From Humidesulfovibrio sp. (GTDB taxonomy: Bacteria; Desulfobacterota; Desulfovibrionia; Desulfovibrionales; Desulfovibrionaceae): a stretch of 64,000 nucleotides of DNA. The DNA is taken from NCBI RefSeq assembly GCF_031082295.1, contig NZ_JAVHLD010000001.1, positions 186,001 to 250,000 of the forward strand. Reading direction: 5' to 3'. Below, piece after piece: positions 47,295-62,180 of this stretch; within the stretch, counting starts at the first letter, position 1, and each line of letters starts with the position of its first letter. The notes under the pieces are model-generated. The model did no database searches and was not told the DNA's origin. It was given only the letters and a program-made list of their open reading frames with translations. A program made the translations under genes and the position numbers.

Positions 47295-47834
47295 CTATTT
47301 TTTGGAACCGGACTTGCCGGCCTTACGCCTGATGTGTTCTTCGATGTACTTGATGCCCTTGCCCTTATACGGCTCAGGCGGACGCACACGTCGAATCTGC
47401 GCGGCCACTTCACCCAAAAGCTGCTTGTCGATGCCGGTGAGGTGCAACTTGTTGCCCTCAATGGCGGCGTCGATGCCCTGCGGCAGAGGGTACTCCACCG
47501 GGTGAGAAAAGCCCACAGTGAGCACAACGCTCTTACCCTGAACAGCGACCTTGTAGCCGACGCCGATAACCTCAAGGGTCTTCTGGAAGCCCTTGGTCAC
47601 GCCCTCAACGCAGTTGGCGAGAAGGGTGCGGCGCAGACCGTGCTGAGCGCAGGCGACACGGGACTCATCGACCCGGGAGACCAGCATTTCATTTCCTTCC
47701 ATCACGTAGGTGACGGCAGGATGCACGGGGGTGGACAAGGTACCCTTCGGGCCCTTGATCTGCACGGCGTCAGCGCCGACTTTCACCTCCACCCCGGCAG
47801 GGATGGGAACAGGTTTTTTCCCGATACGAGACAT
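47295..47834 (-). CDS. rplF: 50S ribosomal protein L6
   Basis: The 179-residue protein with two related domains starts MSRIGKKPVPIPAGVEV and carries the C-terminal RRVRPPEPYKGKGIKY motif. It lies near the factor-binding site of the large subunit. Confidence 0.96.
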   Translation of the reverse strand: MSRIGKKPVPIPAGVEVKVGADAVQIKGPKGTLSTPVHPAVTYVMEGNEMLVSRVDESRVACAQHGLRRTLLANCVEGVTKGFQKTLEVIGVGYKVAVQGKSVVLTVGFSHPVEYPLPQGIDAAIEGNKLHLTGIDKQLLGEVAAQIRRVRPPEPYKGKGIKYIEEHIRRKAGKSGSKK

Positions 47835-47845
47835 GTTTACCTCTT

Positions 47846-48229
47846 CTACCAGATTTCACAAAGGAGTTCGCCGCCGATCTTATCGGCGGTGGCCTGGTCA
47901 CCAGCGAGCAGACCGCGAGAAGTGGAGATGATGCAGATACCCAGGCCGTTCTGAACCTTGGGGATATCTTCAACGCCCACGTAAACGCGACGCCCGGGGG
48001 TGCTGACCTTCTTGAGCCCGCTGATGGCGGACTTGCCAGACGCGTACTTCAGGGTCAGCTTCAGCTTGCCCTCGGCACTGGCGCACTCGGAAATGTAACC
48101 CTCAGCCTTGAGGATCTCGGCGATGGCCGCCTTCATCTTGGACGCGGGCATTTCCACAGTGGAGTGGAAGGCGCCGTGCGCGTTGCGGATGCGGGCGAGC
48201 ATGTCGGCAATGGGATCAGAAACAGACAT
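47846..48229 (-). CDS. rpsH: 30S ribosomal protein S8
   Basis: The 127-residue central-domain binder starts MSVSDPIADMLARIRNAH and ends with GLGICIISTSRGLLAGDQA. In the E. coli spc operon S8 is the feedback regulator acting on the L5 mRNA; no such site was identified here. Confidence 0.96.
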   Translation of the reverse strand: MSVSDPIADMLARIRNAHGAFHSTVEMPASKMKAAIAEILKAEGYISECASAEGKLKLTLKYASGKSAISGLKKVSTPGRRVYVGVEDIPKVQNGLGICIISTSRGLLAGDQATADKIGGELLCEIW

Positions 48230-48247
48230 AGTCAGATCTCCTTGGAC

Positions 48248-48433
48248 TTACCAGCTGGATTTACGCACGCCGGGGAGTTCGCCGGCCAGGGACTTGTTGC
48301 GGAAGCAGATACGGCAGCAGCCGTACTTGCGCAAATAAGCCCTGGAGCGTCCACATATGGGGCAGCGATTGTAAGCCCGGACCTTGAACTTCGGCTTGCG
48401 TTGGGCTTTCACCCTGAGACTTGTCCTGGCCAA
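48248..48433 (-). CDS. rpsN: 30S ribosomal protein S14, zinc type Z
   Basis: The 61-residue short zinc form of S14 has two CxxC pairs (CPIC and CRIC) and the end PGVRKSSW. The longer zinc-free form seen in E. coli is not encoded here. Confidence 0.96.
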   Translation of the reverse strand: MARTSLRVKAQRKPKFKVRAYNRCPICGRSRAYLRKYGCCRICFRNKSLAGELPGVRKSSW

Positions 48434-48445
48434 ACCGGTTTCCTC

Positions 48446-48985
48446 CTATTTTTTGAAAGGCATGCCAAGGAGGTCGAGCAGAAGCTTGCCTTCCTTGTCC
48501 GTCTTCGCGGTGGTGGAGATGGTGATATTCATGCCCTTGACCTTTTCCACTTTGTCGATCTCCAACTCAAAGAAGATCGTGTGTTCCTTGATACCCATGG
48601 TGAAATTGCCACGGCCATCAAAGCCTCGGTCGGGCACACCGCGGAAGTCGCGGACACGGGGCAGAGCGAAGCTCACCAGCTTGTCGTAGAAGTCCCACAT
48701 GCGGTCACCGCGAAGGGTCACGCGGCAGCCGACTGGCTGGCCTTCGCGCAGCTTAAAGGCGGCGATTGACTTCTTGGCCTTGGTGACAACGGCCTTCTGA
48801 CCGGCCAGCTTGGTCAACTCAATGACAGCCTCGTCGATGAGCTTGGCGTTCTGGCTGGCTTCACCCAGACCGATGTTGAGCGAAATCTTGGTGATCTTGG
48901 GGATCTCCATTGTGCTCTTGTAGCCGAACTCTTTCTGGAGTTCGCCGGCAATCTTCTCGTTGTAAACTGTTTCAAGGCGTCTCAT
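48446..48985 (-). CDS. rplE: 50S ribosomal protein L5
   Basis: The 179-residue protein binds 5S rRNA and contacts P-site tRNA. The pattern [20 protein letters not shown] and the end [11 protein letters not shown] are typical. Confidence 0.96.
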   Translation of the reverse strand: MRRLETVYNEKIAGELQKEFGYKSTMEIPKITKISLNIGLGEASQNAKLIDEAVIELTKLAGQKAVVTKAKKSIAAFKLREGQPVGCRVTLRGDRMWDFYDKLVSFALPRVRDFRGVPDRGFDGRGNFTMGIKEHTIFFELEIDKVEKVKGMNITISTTAKTDKEGKLLLDLLGMPFKK

Positions 48986-48993
48986 GGCGCAAC

Positions 48994-49314
48994 CTACTGG
49001 ATGGTTTCGTTACACTTCTTGCAGAAGCGAACTTTCTTGCCGTCTTCATTCACCCGGTAGCCGACGCGCGTGGCCTTGGTGCAGGCATTGCACACCACGG
49101 CGACGTTGGAGACATGCACGGGGGCTTCCTTTTCCACGATGCCGCCGGGCTGGTTGGCGTAGGGGTTAGCCTTGGTGTGGCGGCTAACCTTGTTGGCGCC
49201 CTCGACAAGGATGCGGTCCTTCTTGCGAAGGATCTTGAGCACCTTGCCGATCTTTCCCTTGTCTTTGCCGGCAAGGATCATCACCTTGTCGTCTTTACGA
49301 ATCTTGCAGTTCAT
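48994..49314 (-). CDS. rplX: 50S ribosomal protein L24 with zinc-ribbon-like cysteines
   Basis: The 106-residue protein has the KOW motif near the start ([19 protein letters not shown]). The C-terminal half contains CNAC and CKKC, a zinc-ribbon pattern not found in E. coli L24. ATG 49314 was chosen because AAAGGA precedes it; an in-frame start 21 bp upstream is less likely. Confidence 0.94.
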   Translation of the reverse strand: MNCKIRKDDKVMILAGKDKGKIGKVLKILRKKDRILVEGANKVSRHTKANPYANQPGGIVEKEAPVHVSNVAVVCNACTKATRVGYRVNEDGKKVRFCKKCNETIQ

Positions 49315-49345
49315 GATGCTATCCTTTCGTCCCAATACCGGCAGC

Positions 49346-49714
49346 CTAGAGGACTTCCGGGGCCAGGGAGACGATCTTCATGAAGTTCTTCAGACGCAGC
49401 TCGCGCGCAACGGGTCCGAAAATACGGGTACCCAGCGGCTCGTTTGCATTGTTCAGCAGAACGGCAGAGTTGGTGTCGAACCGAATGAAGGAACCGTCAG
49501 GACGGCCAACTTCTTTCTTGGTGCGCACAACAACGGCCTTCATCACAGCGCCCTTCTTCACTTTGGAATGGGGCATGGCTTCCTTGACGGAGACGACGAT
49601 GATGTCGCCCACCGAGGCGTAACGGCGCTTGGAGCCACCGAGCACCTTGATGCAGCACAACAGCTTGGCGCCGGAGTTATCGGCGACGTCGAGATTGGTT
49701 TCGCTCTGGATCAT
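49346..49714 (-). CDS. rplN: 50S ribosomal protein L14
   Basis: The 122-residue protein starts [17 protein letters not shown]. It is a core subunit-interface protein of normal length, 8 bp after rpsQ. Confidence 0.97.
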   Translation of the reverse strand: MIQSETNLDVADNSGAKLLCCIKVLGGSKRRYASVGDIIVVSVKEAMPHSKVKKGAVMKAVVVRTKKEVGRPDGSFIRFDTNSAVLLNNANEPLGTRIFGPVARELRLKNFMKIVSLAPEVL

Positions 49715-49722
49715 AACTGTAC

Positions 49723-49989
49723 CTACACCGCTTTCTCAACGATTTTGGACAGGTGCCAACGCTTGCGCGCGCTCAAAGGGCGGTGCTCGACGATGGTGAC
49801 CGTATCCCCAATCCCGCAGTCGTTGTTGGGATCATGGGCCATGAACTTCTTGCGGCGGCGGATGTATTTCTTGAACAGCGGATGCTTGATGAGCGTCGCG
49901 ACGCTGACCACGATGGTCTTGTCGCCCTTGTCGCTCACCACGACGCCGGTGAGAGTCCGCCTGTTTGATTCGTGAGTCGTCTCGGACAT
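49723..49989 (-). CDS. rpsQ: 30S ribosomal protein S17
   Basis: The 88-residue OB-fold rRNA binder has family patterns [18 protein letters not shown] and [17 protein letters not shown]. Confidence 0.96.
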   Translation of the reverse strand: MSETTHESNRRTLTGVVVSDKGDKTIVVSVATLIKHPLFKKYIRRRKKFMAHDPNNDCGIGDTVTIVEHRPLSARKRWHLSKIVEKAV

Positions 49990-49992
49990 GGC

Positions 49993-50186
49993 CTATGCTC
50001 CCATTGCGCGCTGAGTCTGAATGGTCAGAATGCGCGCGATGACTTTCTTGACAGCGGGGATGCGCTGAGTGTTCTCCAGCTGCGCGGTGGCGTGCTGGAA
50101 ACGAAGGTTGAAAAGCTCCTTGCGCAGGTCGGCCAGCTTGTTGCTGAGCTCGGCCGCGTCCAGGGCCCGCAGTTCCTTGGCGTCCA

Positions 50187-50187
<1 letters not shown>
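49993..50187 (-). CDS. rpmC: 50S ribosomal protein L29
   Basis: The 64-residue two-helix protein lies at the exit tunnel ([28 protein letters not shown]). Its ATG shares a base with the rplP stop, so the two are coupled. Confidence 0.96.
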
Positions 50188-50603
<416 letters not shown>

Positions 50604-50604
50604 G

Positions 50605-51243
50605 TTACTTTCCTACCTTGTCAAGAATCTCACCCTTGAAGATCCAGACCCGGACGCCGATGATGCCGTACGTGGTCTTGGCGGTCGCGTAACCGTAGTC
50701 GATGTCGGCGCGCAGGGTGTGCAGGGGCACGCGGCCGTCACGGTACCACTCGGAGCGGGCGATTTCAGCACCGGCCAGGCGGCCAGCGCAAGCGACCTTG
50801 ATGCCCTCGGCCCCGAACTTGCGGGACAGGGCGACGGTGCGCTTCATGGCGCGGCGGAAAGCCACGCGGCGCTCCAGCTGGGTGGCGATGCTTTCAGCCA
50901 CAAGCTGAGCCTCAACCTCGGGACGACGGATTTCGTTCACCTCGATGGTGATGTCCTGTCCGAATTCCTTCTTGAGGTCGTCACGCAGCTTCTCGATCTC
51001 CGCGCCCTTGCGACCGATGACGATGCCGGGACGTGCGGTGTGCAGGACAAGGCGAACCTTGCCGCCGGCGCGCTCGATCTCGATTTTGGCGAGACCGGCG
51101 TGATACAACTTTTTCTTAACCCACTTACGGAGCTGATCGTCCTGGAGCACGAAGGCCGGATAGTCCTTCTTGCTGAACCAGCGGGAAAGCCAGTTCTTGG
51201 TATACCCCAGGCGGAACCCGATCGGATGTACTTTCTGACCCAT
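50605..51243 (-). CDS. rpsC: 30S ribosomal protein S3
   Basis: The 212-residue protein has an N-terminal KH domain ([18 protein letters not shown]) and a C-terminal S3 domain. It helps form the mRNA entry channel and starts [12 protein letters not shown]. Confidence 0.97.
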   Translation of the reverse strand: MGQKVHPIGFRLGYTKNWLSRWFSKKDYPAFVLQDDQLRKWVKKKLYHAGLAKIEIERAGGKVRLVLHTARPGIVIGRKGAEIEKLRDDLKKEFGQDITIEVNEIRRPEVEAQLVAESIATQLERRVAFRRAMKRTVALSRKFGAEGIKVACAGRLAGAEIARSEWYRDGRVPLHTLRADIDYGYATAKTTYGIIGVRVWIFKGEILDKVGK

Positions 51244-51252
51244 GGCGCCCCC

Positions 51253-51585
51253 CTACTTTTCCTTCACGATGACGGTTATGTGGCTGGTGCGCTTCTTGAT
51301 CCGGTAGGCGCGGCCCATGGCGCGAGGCATGATGCGCTTCTGCGTCGGACCTTCGTTCACCATCACATTCCCCACCACGAGGGCGTCCACGTCGCAGCCG
51401 GGCATCTGTCCGGCATTGGCGATGGCCGAGTACAGCACCTTGCTGATCATCTGGGCCGATTTCTTGGGCGTGAACTTCAGGATGTTGAGCGCATCCTCAA
51501 CCGGCTTGCCCTTGATGTTCTCCGCCACGATTCGCACCTTGCGCGCGGAAATGCGCAGGTACTTGGCGATAGCTTTGGCTTCCAT
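51253..51585 (-). CDS. rplV: 50S ribosomal protein L22
   Basis: The 110-residue protein has its beta-hairpin lining the exit tunnel (GPTQKRIMPRAMGRAYRI). It starts EAKAIAKYLRISARKVR. Confidence 0.97.
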   Translation of the reverse strand: MEAKAIAKYLRISARKVRIVAENIKGKPVEDALNILKFTPKKSAQMISKVLYSAIANAGQMPGCDVDALVVGNVMVNEGPTQKRIMPRAMGRAYRIKKRTSHITVIVKEK

Positions 51586-51596
51586 TGCTGCGCTCC

Positions 51597-51875
51597 CTAC
51601 TTGCCCTTGGATTTCTTGTCCGCAGCGTGTCCGAAGAAGGTGCGGGTGGGCGAAAATTCACCCAACTTGTGCCCGACCATATTCTCCGTCACGAACACGG
51701 GAATGAACTTCCGGCCATTGTGGACCGCAAAGGTGAGTCCAACCATCTCGGGAAGAATGGTGGACCTGCGGGACCAGGTTTTGATGACACGACGGTCCTT
51801 GTTTTCGTTGGCGGTATCGGCCTTCTTCTGAAGGTGTCCGTCCACGAAGGGACCTTTCTTGATTGATCTGGCCAT
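51597..51875 (-). CDS. rpsS: 30S ribosomal protein S19
   Basis: The 92-residue head protein starts [14 protein letters not shown] and has [20 protein letters not shown], both typical. Confidence 0.97.
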   Translation of the reverse strand: MARSIKKGPFVDGHLQKKADTANENKDRRVIKTWSRRSTILPEMVGLTFAVHNGRKFIPVFVTENMVGHKLGEFSPTRTFFGHAADKKSKGK

Positions 51876-51884
51876 GTGCTACTC

Positions 51885-52715
51885 CTACTTCTGCCCGCGG
51901 CGCTTGACGATAAGCTTGGAGGACGACTTCTTCGGCTTGCGGGTCTTGTAACCCTTGCTCGGCATGCCCCAAGGGGAACACGGATGCCTGCCGCCGGAGC
52001 TTCTGCCCTCGCCGCCGCCCAGAGGATGGTCGACCGGGTTCATTGCCACGCCGCGTACTTCAGGGCGACGGCCCTTCCAGCGATTGCGGCCGGCCTTGCC
52101 CAGGGTGATCTTCTCGTGGTGGATGTTGCCCACCTGGCCGATGGTGGCCATGCAGTGGGAGAGCACCTTGCGCACCTCGCCAGAGGGCAGGCGAAGCAGG
52201 GCGTAAGCGCCCTCCTTGGCCACCAGCTGGGCGTAGGCTCCGGCTGCGCGGCAGAACTGGCCGCCACGGCCGGGGTGCAGCTCTATATTATGGATGACAG
52301 TACCAACCGGGATCTTGGACAGCACAAGCGCGTTGCCGGGCTTGATGTCAGCGGACTCGCCGGAGAGGATCTGATCGCCAACCTTGAGGCCCAGAGGAGC
52401 CAGGATGTAGCGCTTCTCGCCATCGGCGTAGTGCAGAAGGGCGATGCGCGCGCTGCGGTTGGGGTCGTACTCCACGAACGCAACCTTGGCCGGAATCCCG
52501 GTCTTGTTGCGACGGAAGTCGATCTCACGGTACAGGCGCTTATGCCCGCCGCCACGGCGACGAGAAGTGATGCGGCCGAAGTGATTGCGACCGGACTTTT
52601 TGCACAGACCACTGGTGAGGGACGGTTCCGGAGTGCTCCGGGTGATCTCCTCAAAGGTGGAGATGGTCTGGAACCGGCGTCCAGCCGAAGTGGGTTTTAC
52701 CTTGCGGACGGACAT
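51885..52715 (-). CDS. rplB: 50S ribosomal protein L2
   Basis: The 276-residue protein is needed for subunit joining and peptidyl transfer. The conserved [20 protein letters not shown] with the key His is intact. The basic C-terminus is normal. Confidence 0.97.
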   Translation of the reverse strand: MSVRKVKPTSAGRRFQTISTFEEITRSTPEPSLTSGLCKKSGRNHFGRITSRRRGGGHKRLYREIDFRRNKTGIPAKVAFVEYDPNRSARIALLHYADGEKRYILAPLGLKVGDQILSGESADIKPGNALVLSKIPVGTVIHNIELHPGRGGQFCRAAGAYAQLVAKEGAYALLRLPSGEVRKVLSHCMATIGQVGNIHHEKITLGKAGRNRWKGRRPEVRGVAMNPVDHPLGGGEGRSSGGRHPCSPWGMPSKGYKTRKPKKSSSKLIVKRRGQK

Positions 52716-52717
52716 GT

Positions 52718-53008
52718 CTAAACTCCCTCGAAGAACTCAATTTTGTCGCCCTTGGCCAGGGTGACGAAGGCCTTCTTGTATCCCGACACCTTGCCAATGG
52801 TCCGCCCATGGCGGATGCGGCGGGAGGGACGCCTGCGGACGATGTTCACAGCCTCGACCTTGACGTTGAAGGCGGCCTCAACGGCGCGCTTGACCTCGAT
52901 CTTGTTGGCGGTATTCGCCACCACGAAAGACACCTGATTCAGGTACTCCTTCGCGAGGTTGGCCTTCTCGGTGATGACCGGGCGGATGATAATTTTAGTG
53001 TAGTCCAT
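52718..53008 (-). CDS. rplW: 50S ribosomal protein L23
   Basis: The 96-residue docking site for trigger factor and SRP at the tunnel exit has patterns [15 protein letters not shown] and [17 protein letters not shown]. It lies 1 bp after rplD. Confidence 0.96.
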   Translation of the reverse strand: MDYTKIIIRPVITEKANLAKEYLNQVSFVVANTANKIEVKRAVEAAFNVKVEAVNIVRRRPSRRIRHGRTIGKVSGYKKAFVTLAKGDKIEFFEGV

Positions 53009-53009
53009 G

Positions 53010-53630
53010 CTACTTCAACCTCTCCTGAACGGAAACAGCGGCGCTCTCAAGCATCACCAGCTTCGGGTACAGCAACACATCGTATGCGTTGAGTTTATCA
53101 GCCGGGAGCAGCTTGATGCCAGGCAGATTACGCGCCGAAAGAAGGAGGTTATTATCCACTTCCTTAAAAACAATCAAGGCTTTTTCCAATCCGAGGGTCT
53201 TGGCGACCTCGGCGAAGCGCTTGGTTTTCACGTCAGGAAGGTCGATCCCCTTCAGCACCAGCAGATTGTCTTCGCTCAAACGCGCGGACAAGGCCATCTT
53301 CAGCGCGAGGCGGCGGACCTTGCGGTTCACCTTGAACTCGTAGCTGCGGGGAGAAGGCCCGAAGATGATCGCGCCGCCGCGCCAAATGGGCGAACGGCTG
53401 GAACCGGCACGGGCGTGGCCCGTCCCCTTCTGCTTCCAGGGCTTCTTGCCGCCGCCGGAAACGAAGGCGCGGGTCTTGGTGGCGTGAGTGCCGACGCGCT
53501 TGGCGGCCAGCTGGGCACGCACCACCAGGTGCATGATCTCGGGGCGGACTTCCACCTCGAAGATCTCCGGGGACAGATCGAGGCTGCCCACTTCCTTTTT
53601 GCTCTGGTCGAACACGGTAACAGTTGCCAT
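53010..53630 (-). CDS. rplD: 50S ribosomal protein L4
   Basis: The 206-residue protein has the tunnel loop with KKPWKQKGTGHARAGSSRSP. In enterobacteria L4 also represses the S10 operon by binding its leader; a leader with hairpins exists here but the mechanism is unproven. Confidence 0.97.
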   Translation of the reverse strand: MATVTVFDQSKKEVGSLDLSPEIFEVEVRPEIMHLVVRAQLAAKRVGTHATKTRAFVSGGGKKPWKQKGTGHARAGSSRSPIWRGGAIIFGPSPRSYEFKVNRKVRRLALKMALSARLSEDNLLVLKGIDLPDVKTKRFAEVAKTLGLEKALIVFKEVDNNLLLSARNLPGIKLLPADKLNAYDVLLYPKLVMLESAAVSVQERLK

Positions 53631-53642
53631 GATTGTGTCCTT

Positions 53643-54275
53643 CTACCCGGCCTTGCGGATCATCACCAAGCCGTTTCTGCAGCCGGGCACCTGGCCCTTG
53701 ACCACGATGATGTTTTCCTCGGGACGGACATCGACGATCTCCACGCTGGACAAAGTCACGCGCTCATCGCCCATGTGACCGGCCATCTTCTTGCCCTTGA
53801 ACACGCGGGAGGGCTCGGTGTTGGTGCCGATGGAACCGGCGGAGCGGTGAACCTTCTCGGCGCCGTGGGATGCCTTGAGGCCCTTGAAGTTGTAACGCTT
53901 CATGACGCCCTGGAAGCCCTTGCCCTTGGAGGTGCCGGTGACCTTCACCTTCTCGCCAGGCTGGAAGATGTCGACAGTGATGTCCTGACCGACCTCATAG
54001 CCTTCGACCGCCTCCAAAGGGAACTCCTTCAGGTGGCGGTAGAAGCCCTTGCCGGCCTTGGCCTGATGGCCCTTGGCGGGCTTGGTGAGCTTGCGCTCGG
54101 GGATGACGTCGAAGCCGACCTGCAGCGCGTTGTAGCCTTCCTTCTCCGAGGTCTTGACCTGGAGAACCGGGCAGGGTCCGGCGCTGATGACCGTGACGGG
54201 CACAACGGTGCCGTCAGGGGCAAAGATGCGGGTCATGCCGAGTTTGCGGCCGAGGAGTCCGAGAGTCTTTGACAT
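53643..54275 (-). CDS. rplC: 50S ribosomal protein L3
   Basis: The 210-residue protein starts [20 protein letters not shown] and has the pattern [14 protein letters not shown] near the peptidyl-transferase-facing loop. It lies 14 bp after rpsJ. Confidence 0.97.
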   Translation of the reverse strand: MSKTLGLLGRKLGMTRIFAPDGTVVPVTVISAGPCPVLQVKTSEKEGYNALQVGFDVIPERKLTKPAKGHQAKAGKGFYRHLKEFPLEAVEGYEVGQDITVDIFQPGEKVKVTGTSKGKGFQGVMKRYNFKGLKASHGAEKVHRSAGSIGTNTEPSRVFKGKKMAGHMGDERVTLSSVEIVDVRPEENIIVVKGQVPGCRNGLVMIRKAG

Positions 54276-54289
54276 ATCTCTCCCCTCCC

Positions 54290-54607
54290 CTACAGCTTGA
54301 TCTCGACGTCCACGCCAGCGGGCAGCGAAAGCTTGCCCAGGGCGTCGACCGTCTGCTGAGTGGGCTCCAGAATGTCGAGAAGGCGCTTATGGATGCGCAT
54401 CTCGAACTGCTCGCGGGACTTCTTGTCCACGTGCACGGAGCGGTTCACGGTGGTCTTCAGGATGTTGGTGGGCAGGGGAACAGGCCCGGCGATAGCCGCA
54501 CCGGTGTTCCGGGCGGTATCAACGATTTCCGTCACAGCCTTGTCAAGGATGCGGTAATCGTAGGCCTTGAGCTTGATCCGAATACGGTCGCTCGTCATCG
54601 CAGCCAT
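54290..54607 (-). CDS. rpsJ: 30S ribosomal protein S10 (NusE)
   Basis: The 105-residue head protein is also a transcription antitermination partner of NusB. ATG 54607 has AAGGAG 7 nt upstream; a second ATG three codons in would give the common short N-terminus. It is the first gene of the S10 cluster, after a 204-bp leader with a promoter candidate. Confidence 0.96.
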   Translation of the reverse strand: MAAMTSDRIRIKLKAYDYRILDKAVTEIVDTARNTGAAIAGPVPLPTNILKTTVNRSVHVDKKSREQFEMRIHKRLLDILEPTQQTVDALGKLSLPAGVDVEIKL

Positions 54608-54626
54608 ACACTCTCCTTCGTTTCCG

Positions 54627-54729
54627 GGGGTTTACACCCCTCGCGGCGGGCTTGCGTTTGCCTGCCGCTCTACGGAAATGCTGGGGTTATCTGGTTATCT
54701 CTATACGTTCCGTGGGACACCCCCACGGA
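54627..54729 (-). promoter_or_regulatory. S10 operon leader with two hairpins
   Basis: The untranslated leader of rpsJ holds an 8-bp stem TCCGTGGG/CCCACGGA (54709-54716 and 54722-54729) and, next to the ribosome site, a short GGGGT-TTAC-ACCCC stem (54627-54640). Neither has a T-run in the direction of transcription, so they look like RNA control elements rather than terminators. Confidence 0.5.
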
Positions 54730-54751
54730 CATTTTTCAGAGGCGGAACGTT

Positions 54752-54781
54752 GCCTTACTTGTTTGGCTCTTCTCCTGTCAA
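54752..54781 (-). promoter_or_regulatory. Promoter candidate for the S10 operon
   Basis: Minus-strand TTGACA (54781-54776), an 18-bp spacer and TAAGGC (54757-54752) lie in the fusA-rpsJ gap. The -35 box is perfect and the -10 is weak. It places the start about 140 nt before rpsJ. Confidence 0.55.
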
Positions 54782-54811
54782 GGGAAAAGTGCCGCCGGAA
54801 CCGCCCGGCGA

Positions 54812-56890
54812 CTATTTCTTCTTCATGATCTCTTCAGCGATGTTCCCGGGAACCTGCTCGTAGTGGTCGAACTGCATGGTGAAGGTGGCGCGGCCCTGGG
54901 TGCGAGAACGCAGGTCCGTGGCGTAGCCGAACATGTTCGACAGGGGCACCTGGGCGGTGATGACCTGGGAGGACACACGCGCCTCCAGGCTGCTCACGCG
55001 GCCACGGCGGCCGTTCAGGTCACCCATGACATCGCCGAGGTATTCCTCGGGAGTGACCACTTCGACACCCATGATGGGCTCAAGCAGCACGGGACCGGCC
55101 TTCTGGGCGGCTTCCTTGACGGCCATGGAGCCCGCCACGTAGAAGGCCTGCTCGCTGGAGTCGACTTCGTGGTAGGAGCCGAAGACCAGCTTGACCTTGA
55201 TGTCCACGGCGGGGAAGCCGGCCAGGATGCCGTTTTTCAGGGCGTCCTCGATGCCGCGACCGACCGGGGCGATGTATTCCTTGGGGATGATGCCACCCTT
55301 GATCTCATCCTCGAAGACATAGCCGCCCGCCGGGTTGGGCTCGATCTCGATGACGACGTGGCCGTACTGGCCGCGGCCACCGGTCTGCTTGGCGTGCTTC
55401 ATGTCGCACTTGGCAGGCTTGGTGATGGTCTCGCGGTAGGCGACGCGGGGCGCGCCGACGTTGGCGTTGACGTTGAACTCACGCAGCAGGCGGTCGACGA
55501 TGATCTCCAGGTGCAGCTCGCCCATGCCGGCGATGAGGGTCTGACCGGTTTCCTCGTCACCCTTGACGCGGAACGAGGGGTCTTCCTTGGTCAGCTTGGC
55601 GAGGGCGGCGGAGAGCACGTCGCGGTCGGCCTTGGTCTTGGGCTCGATGGCGACCTCGATGACGGGCTCCGGGATATCCAGGGACTCGAGGACCACGGGG
55701 GCCTTCAGATCGGCCAGGGTGTCGCCGGTGGAGACGCTCTTGAGGCCGACGGCGGCGACGATGTCGCCAGCCAGGGCTTCCTTGATCTCCTCACGCTTGT
55801 TGGCGTGCATCTTGAGCAGACGGCCGATGCGCTCCTTCTTGCCATTGCCCGCGTTGACCACGGTTGCACCGGATTCGATGCGGCCGGAATAGACGCGCAG
55901 GAAGGTCAGGTGGCCGACGAAGGGGTCGGTCATGAGCTTGAAGGCCAGGGCCGCCAGCGGCTTGGAATCGTCGCAGGGGCACTCGATCTTTTCTTCCTCG
56001 TTGTCGGGGTTGGAGCCGATCATGGCCGGAATGTCGATGGGGGACGGCAGGTAGTCGATGACGGCGTCGAGCAGGGGCTGCACGCCCTTGTTGCGGAAGG
56101 CCGTGCCGCAGAGCACCGGGCAGATCTTCATGGCGATGGTCGCCTTGCGGATGCCCAGGATGATTTCGTCTTCGGTGAGCTCCTCGCCAGCGAGGTACTT
56201 CTCCATCAAGGCTTCGTCTTCCTCAACGACCGCTTCCAGCATGACCAGGCGCAGTTCGTCGTACTTGGCCTTGAGATCGGCGGGAACCTCGACCACGTCG
56301 AAGGCAACGCCCTTGTCTGCGGCGCGGTCGACGTAGACGATGGCGTTGCCGCGCACCAGGTCGACCATGCCCACGTATGAGTCTTCGGATCCGATGGGGA
56401 TGTGCAGAGGCACGGGCTTGGCGCCCAGGCGATTCTTGATCATGTCCACGCAGCGGAAGTAGTCGGCGCCGACGCGGTCCATCTTGTTGACGAAGGCGAT
56501 GCGCGGGACGTTGTAACGGTCGGCCTGGCGCCAGACGGTCTCGGACTGGGGCTCGACGCCGGCGACGGCGTCGAAGACGGCCACAGCGCCGTCAAGCACG
56601 CGCAGGGAGCGCTCGACTTCCATGGTGAAGTCGACGTGACCGGGAGTGTCGATGATGTTGATGCGGTGCTCACGCCAGAAACAAGTCGTGGCCGCACTGG
56701 TGATGGTGATGCCGCGCTCCTGCTCCTGGACCATCCAGTCCATGGTAGCCTGGCCGTCGTGCACTTCGCCAATCTTGTGAGAGACGCCGGTATAATAGAG
56801 AATGCGCTCGGTGGTCGTGGTCTTGCCGGCATCAATGTGGGCCATGATGCCGATATTGCGCTGCTTCTCGCTGGGGACAACTTTGGACAC
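54812..56890 (-). CDS. fusA: Elongation factor G
   Basis: EF-G drives ribosome translocation using GTP. The 692-residue protein has G1 [16 protein letters not shown]3 DTPGHVDFT and G4 NKMD, then domains II to V. It lies 18 bp after rpsG. In many bacteria tuf follows directly; here there is only a 204-bp gap, then rpsJ. A GC-rich 5-bp stem and T4 just after the stop may terminate weakly. Confidence 0.97.
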   Translation of the reverse strand: MSKVVPSEKQRNIGIMAHIDAGKTTTTERILYYTGVSHKIGEVHDGQATMDWMVQEQERGITITSAATTCFWREHRINIIDTPGHVDFTMEVERSLRVLDGAVAVFDAVAGVEPQSETVWRQADRYNVPRIAFVNKMDRVGADYFRCVDMIKNRLGAKPVPLHIPIGSEDSYVGMVDLVRGNAIVYVDRAADKGVAFDVVEVPADLKAKYDELRLVMLEAVVEEDEALMEKYLAGEELTEDEIILGIRKATIAMKICPVLCGTAFRNKGVQPLLDAVIDYLPSPIDIPAMIGSNPDNEEEKIECPCDDSKPLAALAFKLMTDPFVGHLTFLRVYSGRIESGATVVNAGNGKKERIGRLLKMHANKREEIKEALAGDIVAAVGLKSVSTGDTLADLKAPVVLESLDIPEPVIEVAIEPKTKADRDVLSAALAKLTKEDPSFRVKGDEETGQTLIAGMGELHLEIIVDRLLREFNVNANVGAPRVAYRETITKPAKCDMKHAKQTGGRGQYGHVVIEIEPNPAGGYVFEDEIKGGIIPKEYIAPVGRGIEDALKNGILAGFPAVDIKVKLVFGSYHEVDSSEQAFYVAGSMAVKEAAQKAGPVLLEPIMGVEVVTPEEYLGDVMGDLNGRRGRVSSLEARVSSQVITAQVPLSNMFGYATDLRSRTQGRATFTMQFDHYEQVPGNIAEEIMKKK

Positions 56891-56908
56891 TGTTCTAACT
56901 CCCCGTGA

Positions 56909-57406
<498 letters not shown>

Positions 57407-57778
57407 TTACTTCGGACGCTTGGCGCCGTACTTGGAACGGCCCTGGCGACGATCGGAAACACCGGCGGTGTCCAGAGTGCCACGGACGATATGGTAGCGG
57501 ACACCGGGAAGGTCCTTCACGCGGCCGCCGCGAATGAGCACAACAGAGTGCTCCTGAAGGTTGTGGCCTTCGCCGGGAATGTACGCGGTAACCTCGATGC
57601 CGTTGGTCAGCCGCACGCGGGCAACCTTACGGAGCGCGGAGTTCGGCTTCTTGGGCGTGGTGGTGTACACGCGCGTGCACACGCCACGGCGCTGCGGACA
57701 TTCGAGCAGTGCCGGGGTCTTTTTGCGCTTGCCGATCTTTTTGCGCGACTTGCGGATCAACTGGCTGATAGTAGGCAT
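57407..57778 (-). CDS. rpsL: 30S ribosomal protein S12
   Basis: The 123-residue decoding-centre protein has the conserved [18 protein letters not shown] and [19 protein letters not shown]. Lys residues tied to streptomycin resistance in other species are wild type in the KPNS motif. It has its own promoter candidate upstream. Confidence 0.97.
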   Translation of the reverse strand: MPTISQLIRKSRKKIGKRKKTPALLECPQRRGVCTRVYTTTPKKPNSALRKVARVRLTNGIEVTAYIPGEGHNLQEHSVVLIRGGRVKDLPGVRYHIVRGTLDTAGVSDRRQGRSKYGAKRPK

Positions 57779-57820
57779 GAACCCTCCGAAAAAGTGCTTA
57801 TAAACAATGCAAGAGGACCG

Positions 57821-57849
57821 CTCTTATTCCCAAAGCGACCTGTTGTCAA
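57821..57849 (-). promoter_or_regulatory. Promoter of the rpsL-rpsG-fusA operon
   Basis: Minus-strand TTGACA (57849-57844), a 17-bp spacer and TAAGAG (57826-57821) lie 43 bp before the rpsL ATG, with a GC-rich discriminator after the -10. Confidence 0.7.
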
Positions 57850-57863
57850 GCCCCCTGCCACAT

Positions 57864-57940
57864 CCCCGGTCACGGGGAAACAGGTGGACGCCCTACTCTG
57901 GCGCCCACCCTTGGTGTATCGCGCGTCCGGGGACGGACGC
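57864..57940 (-). terminator. Three tandem hairpins after rpoC
   Basis: Directly after the rpoC stop lie a perfect 7-bp stem GCGTCCG/CGGACGC (57923-57940), an imperfect 10-bp stem GGTGGACGCC/GGCGCCCACC (57883-57909) and a CCCCG/CGGGG stem (57864-57877). None has a T-run. They may end or process the rpoBC transcript before the rpsL promoter. Confidence 0.5.
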
Positions 57941-57941
57941 A

Positions 57942-62099
<4,158 letters not shown>

Positions 62100-62180
62100 G
62101 GATTTTCCTCGTAAGTTTGACAGTTCCCTTAGAACCCGCGCATGCGGGTCAACCCACCAACGGTCGGGGTGCGCCCCGTC

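Noticed and set aside
54709-54736. Hairpin with T5 as an intrinsic terminator
   Set aside because: The T-run follows the stem only on the plus strand, where no gene ends; on the coding minus strand there is no T-run, so it is listed as a leader structure.
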